DNA of 9,049 nt from Bacillota bacterium (GTDB lineage: Bacteria; Bacillota; Clostridia; Christensenellales; Aristaeellaceae): assembly GCA_023392395.1 (NCBI GenBank), contig JAEVZE010000492.1, forward strand, positions 1 through 9,049, written 5' to 3'. Numbering within the stretch: the stretch's first letter is position 1; every line of letters begins with the position of its first letter. The position numbers and the translations under genes were made by a program. Below the pieces are notes generated by a model. That model saw only the letters and a program-made list of their open reading frames with translations. It was not told the DNA's origin and did no database searches. Shown in pieces: positions 6,787 to 9,049 of this stretch.

Positions 6787-6820
6787 ATATGCGCACATTA
6801 TATAACATTTGGGCGCATAT
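6787..6820. promoter_or_regulatory. Candidate operator: inverted repeat bracketing the -10
   Basis: ATATGCGC (6787-6794) and GCGCATAT (6813-6820) are perfect inverted copies, with centres 26 bp apart. One half-site lies at the predicted transcript start and the other in the spacer next to the -35. This arrangement suits a dimeric DNA-binding repressor. No cognate regulator gene is in the window, and chance occurrence cannot be excluded. Confidence 0.4.
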
Positions 6821-6825
6821 TTCCA
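6797..6825 (-). promoter_or_regulatory. Probable SigA-type promoter of the small membrane-protein gene
   Basis: On the minus strand, TGGAAA (6825-6820), a 17-base spacer and a perfect TATAAT (6802-6797). Predicted start is near 6790, giving a leader of about 25 bases. The -35 is a moderate match (4 of 6 to TTGACA). An 8-bp inverted repeat brackets the -10. Confidence 0.6.
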
Positions 6826-6900
6826 GTGGCGCGCGTATCTCGACACAAATTTAATGGGAACATGAACCTGGACGCGCGTGATGGGACAAGGCGCGACGGC

Positions 6901-7734
6901 CTATTCCGACACGCCGGGGATGGACACGTTCTCCGCAATGGTGCTTTTGCCGCCCAGCGTCACCAGCACGCCGCCGCCCGAGTTCCAGGTGGAGTACAGC
7001 GGAATGCCCCGGTTTTCCAGCAGTTTCACAACGCGCGGGTCAGGCAGCTCGGGACGCTCTTTGGAATCGGTGGAGACTACCGCGGCGCGGGGCGATGCCG
7101 CGTCGATCAAGGAATCGCTGGTGGCGTCGCTGTTGCCGTGGTGGGCGATCTTGATCAGGTCGCACCGCAAGGAACGGCCGCTGGTTAGCAACTCCTCTTC
7201 CTCGTCGAACTTCATGTCGCCGGTCAGGAGCGCCCGCCCCGAGGAGGTCTCCAGCATCAGGATCAGCGAGTTGTTGTCATCGTCCTTGTCGCGCGTCCTT
7301 GGCCCCAGCACGGTGAACGGCCCGACCGTCTCCCCCGCCGACAGGTACACCGGCTGCTGGGCGCGTATCTGCGCGGCCTCGGCTGCCGGATGCCCTTCCT
7401 CGCCATCGTCCACGTATAGATCGGAGGCATACCAGGCGGAAACCGTAATGTCGCTCCTCGCAAGCTCCTTCAGTCCGCCGGAATGATCCTTGTCGGCGTG
7501 GGTCAAAAACACGCCATCCAGCTTTTGGACGCCGTAAAAGGCCAGCGCCGCGGCCACCCGGCCCCAGGCGTCCTTCGGCCCGGCGTCGACCAGGTAATTT
7601 CGGCTGTCCGCCATGACCAGCGCCGCGTCGCCCTTGCCGACATCAATGAATAGGATGCGCGCTTCCTCCGCGGGCGCGGCGGCGCAGCCTGAAAGCAACA
7701 TCAGCGAGACCGCCCACAGGATCAGTTTTTTCAC
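6901..7734 (-). CDS. Lipoprotein with ComEC-type metallo-beta-lactamase-fold domain
   Basis: A 277-residue protein with a lipoprotein signal: KK at 2-3, a hydrophobic stretch to residue 15 and the lipobox LSGC with Cys17 as the lipidated residue. It is therefore predicted to be anchored on the outer face of the cytoplasmic membrane. The remainder is a metallo-beta-lactamase fold of the ComEC/Rec2 kind: THADKDHSGG (His79, Asp81, Asp83, His84), DDDNNSL (151-157), LLTGD (169-173) and AHHG (197-200). In ComEC this domain is linked to DNA degradation during uptake; here there is no ComEC channel domain, so the substrate (DNA, phosphoester or other) is unknown. GTG at 7734 is chosen because it creates the signal peptide and overlaps the galE stop as GTGA, indicating translational coupling. 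There is no good ribosome binding site of its own. No clear terminator follows before the next gene. Confidence 0.85.
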   Translation of the reverse strand: MKKLILWAVSLMLLSGCAAAPAEEARILFIDVGKGDAALVMADSRNYLVDAGPKDAWGRVAAALAFYGVQKLDGVFLTHADKDHSGGLKELARSDITVSAWYASDLYVDDGEEGHPAAEAAQIRAQQPVYLSAGETVGPFTVLGPRTRDKDDDNNSLILMLETSSGRALLTGDMKFDEEEELLTSGRSLRCDLIKIAHHGNSDATSDSLIDAASPRAAVVSTDSKERPELPDPRVVKLLENRGIPLYSTWNSGGGVLVTLGGKSTIAENVSIPGVSE

Positions 7735-8753
7735 GCGCTGTACCCGTTCGGATTCATGGTCTGCCAGCGCCAGGAGTCGCGGCACATCTCCTCAAGAGAT
7801 TTCTCCGCGCGCCAGCCCAGCAGCCTTTCGGCCTTGGAGGGGTCGGCATAGAAGCCCGCCACGTCGCCGGGACGGCGCGGACCAAAGGCGTAGTCCAGCG
7901 GAATGCCGTTGGCGCGGGAGAAGGCGTCCAGAATCTGCAGTACGCTGTATCCCTCGCCGGTACCCAGGTTGATCGCCTCCGAGCCGTGCATCTTTTCCAC
8001 ATACTTGATTGCGGAAAGGTGCCCCTTGGCCAGATCCACGACATGGATGTAGTCGCGGATGCAGGTGCCGTCCGCGGTCGGCCAGTCGCGCCCGAAGACG
8101 GTGATGCCGCCGGAGATCTTGCCGGTCAGCGCCTGCATGACCCTGGGGATCAGGTTGTTGGGGATGCCGTTGGGGTCCTCGCCGATCCGCCCGCTCTCGT
8201 GGGCGCCGACGGGGTTGAAATAGCGCAGCAAGATGATCGACCACTCGCTGTCGGAGACGGCGAGGCTGCTTAAGATCTGCTCGATCATATACTTGGTCCA
8301 GCCATAGGGATTCGAACAGCCGCCGGTGAGCGCGTCCTCGTTCAGCGCGCGCACCTCGTCCGGCGCGGTGTAGACCGTGGCCGACGAACTGAACACCAGT
8401 TTCTTGACGCCGAAATCGTTCATGACTTCAAGAAGCGTCAGTGTGGCATCCAGATTGTTGCGGAAGTAAGCCAAGGGCTTGGCGACCGATTCGCCGACCG
8501 CCTTGAGCCCCGCGAAGTGAATCACCGCGTCGATCTTCTGCTCTGAAAAGATACGCTGAAGCGCGGCCTTGTCGCACAGATCCGCATCGTACACCGGGAA
8601 GTCCGCCTTGGTCAGCGCCTTGACGCGGGCCATCGCCTCCTGGCAGCTGTTGACGTAGTTATCCACCACAACGGCCTCGTGGCCAGCCTCGATCAGCTCC
8701 ACGCAGGTGTGCGCGCCGATGTACCCGGCTCCGCCGGTCAGTAGAACCTTCAT
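7731..8753 (-). CDS. galE: UDP-glucose 4-epimerase
   Basis: Interconverts UDP-glucose and UDP-galactose using bound NAD, supplying sugar nucleotides for galactose use and cell-surface polymers. At 340 residues it has normal family length. The NAD-binding GGAGYIG (7-13) opens a Rossmann fold, and the catalytic Ser124 (SSSATVY), Tyr150 and Lys154 (PYGWTK) are all present. RDYIHVVDLAKGH and INLGTG are typical of GalE. At the place of E. coli Tyr299, which restricts substrate size, the sequence has Phe301 (AGFYAD), still bulky, suggesting the non-acetylated substrates. The start at 8753 is chosen for GGGAGG eight bases upstream and because the NAD motif then starts at residue 7. An in-frame ATG at 8801 lies upstream of the promoter -10. 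It is first in an operon with the coupled lipoprotein gene. Confidence 0.97.
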   Translation of the reverse strand: MKVLLTGGAGYIGAHTCVELIEAGHEAVVVDNYVNSCQEAMARVKALTKADFPVYDADLCDKAALQRIFSEQKIDAVIHFAGLKAVGESVAKPLAYFRNNLDATLTLLEVMNDFGVKKLVFSSSATVYTAPDEVRALNEDALTGGCSNPYGWTKYMIEQILSSLAVSDSEWSIILLRYFNPVGAHESGRIGEDPNGIPNNLIPRVMQALTGKISGGITVFGRDWPTADGTCIRDYIHVVDLAKGHLSAIKYVEKMHGSEAINLGTGEGYSVLQILDAFSRANGIPLDYAFGPRRPGDVAGFYADPSKAERLLGWRAEKSLEEMCRDSWRWQTMNPNGYSA

Positions 8754-8761
8754 TCCATCGC

Positions 8762-8767
8762 CTCCCG
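8762..8767 (-). promoter_or_regulatory. galE: Ribosome binding site that decides the galE start
   Basis: GGGAGG on the minus strand lies eight bases before ATG 8753. It almost coincides with the transcript start predicted from the upstream promoter, so the message would begin at or inside this site. Confidence 0.8.
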
Positions 8768-8772
8768 GCATC

Positions 8773-8801
8773 ATTATAAACCGCGGGAACGGCCGTTTCA
8801 A
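8773..8801 (-). promoter_or_regulatory. galE: Near-consensus SigA promoter for galE
   Basis: On the minus strand, TTGAAA (8801-8796), a 17-base spacer and TATAAT (8778-8773), which is 11 of 12 matches to the SigA consensus. The predicted start near 8766 gives an unusually short leader of about 13 bases. Confidence 0.75.
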
Positions 8802-8821
8802 CGATAATTATGCAAAATTCC

Positions 8822-8847
8822 CCAGCCGCCTTTAAGGATGGGGCTGG
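8822..8847. repeat. Weak inverted repeat upstream of galE
   Basis: CCAGCC (8822-8827) pairs with GGCTGG (8842-8847) across 14 bases. On the minus strand it is followed by GGGGAATTTT, so it could be a weak terminator of whatever lies beyond the window's right edge. It is the first of five inverted repeats in the gene-free stretch 8802-9049. Confidence 0.35.
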
Positions 8848-8875
8848 TCGTCGCCTGCCCGGTCGTTCTACCCAT

Positions 8876-8910
8876 TCGTTCCCGGCGACCTGCGCGCCGG
8901 GAACGTGTTT
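8876..8910 (+). repeat. Dispersed hairpin repeat, copy B
   Basis: CGTTCCCGGCG (8877-8887) pairs perfectly with CGCCGGGAACG (8895-8905) over 11 bp, followed by TGTTT. The 35-base unit matches the clpX-lonB copy at 32 positions but lies on the opposite strand. Sequence outside the 35 bases does not match, which defines the repeat's ends. It runs directly into the next, longer palindrome. Confidence 0.75.
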
Positions 8911-8942
8911 TCCTGACCAGTGCGCACACTGGTCAGGAAAAC
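8907..8942. repeat. Perfect 16-bp-stem palindrome abutting repeat copy B
   Basis: GTTTTCCTGACCAGTG (8907-8922) and CACTGGTCAGGAAAAC (8927-8942) are exact inverted copies around CGCA. The T-run is on the 5' side and the A-run on the 3' side, the reverse of an intrinsic terminator, so ordinary termination is not the obvious role. It overlaps the last four bases of repeat copy B. Confidence 0.75.
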
Positions 8943-8968
8943 AATACCTTAAGTCAGTGAGCCGCCCG

Positions 8969-8986
8969 GAAATTCCAGAGAATTTC
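8969..8986. repeat. Small inverted repeat
   Basis: GAAATTC (8969-8975) and GAATTTC (8980-8986) are exact inverted copies around CAGA. Alone it could be chance, but it belongs to a run of such structures in this gene-free stretch. Confidence 0.4.
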
Positions 8987-9011
8987 AGGCGCGCGCAGAG
9001 CTTTTCCCTTT

Positions 9012-9042
9012 GCATTGAAAAACCATCGTGGTTTTTCAATGC
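9012..9042. repeat. Perfect 14-bp-stem palindrome at the window edge
   Basis: GCATTGAAAAACCA (9012-9025) and TGGTTTTTCAATGC (9029-9042) are exact inverted copies around TCG. Neither strand has a T-run after the stem, so it is not a standard terminator. It might be an element end, a transcription-factor site or an RNA hairpin of a neighbour outside the window. Confidence 0.7.
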
Positions 9043-9049
9043 TTGTATG

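Noticed and set aside
6847..6900. Terminator after the lipoprotein gene
   Set aside because: No GC-rich stem followed by a T-run was found on the minus strand here; read-through into the small membrane-protein gene remains possible.
8659..9039. 126-residue minus-strand open frame running into galE
   Set aside because: It crosses the palindrome cluster and the galE promoter, then overlaps galE out of frame; no similarity to any family I recognise.

Overview
The window looks like chromosomal DNA of a GC-rich (roughly 60% by eye) endospore-forming Firmicute, most likely class Clostridia. The evidence is a sporulation-type, membrane-anchored LonB next to a tig-clpP-clpX cluster, strong AGGAGG-type ribosome binding sites, and SigA-type promoters. 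I cannot place it to genus.

Positions 1-4990 hold a minus-strand protein quality-control cluster. In transcription order it is tig (trigger factor), clpP (protease subunit), clpX (unfoldase) and lonB (membrane-anchored Lon-family protease, cut off at its C-terminal end by the window edge). tig has an upstream promoter, and clpP has a probable internal promoter overlapping the tig stop codon. Between clpX and lonB lie two hairpins. The second has terminator shape and also contains the lonB ribosome binding site, so lonB may be set apart from the housekeeping genes upstream.

Positions 5000-6405 hold a divergent promoter pair driving tig leftward and a homocysteine S-methyltransferase-family gene rightward. 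The latter carries a shrunken, degenerate-looking C-terminal remnant of a pterin-binding barrel. It ends at a strong bidirectional terminator.

Positions 6418-8753 are again minus-strand: galE (UDP-glucose 4-epimerase), a lipoprotein with a ComEC-type metallo-beta-lactamase domain translationally coupled to galE by a 4-base overlap, and a small Tic20/DUF4870-like membrane protein with its own promoter and a candidate operator.

Positions 8802-9049 hold no gene that I can support but are packed with inverted repeats. One is a 35-bp hairpin repeat whose second copy (32/35 identical) lies between clpX and lonB, so it is probably a dispersed intergenic repeat family of this genome.

The coding content is mostly ordinary housekeeping. 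The points of interest are the hairpin over the lonB start, the dispersed hairpin repeat and palindrome cluster, the odd methyltransferase C-terminus, and the free-standing ComEC-like lipoprotein. I see no new multi-gene system, CRISPR array, tRNA/rRNA or transposase.
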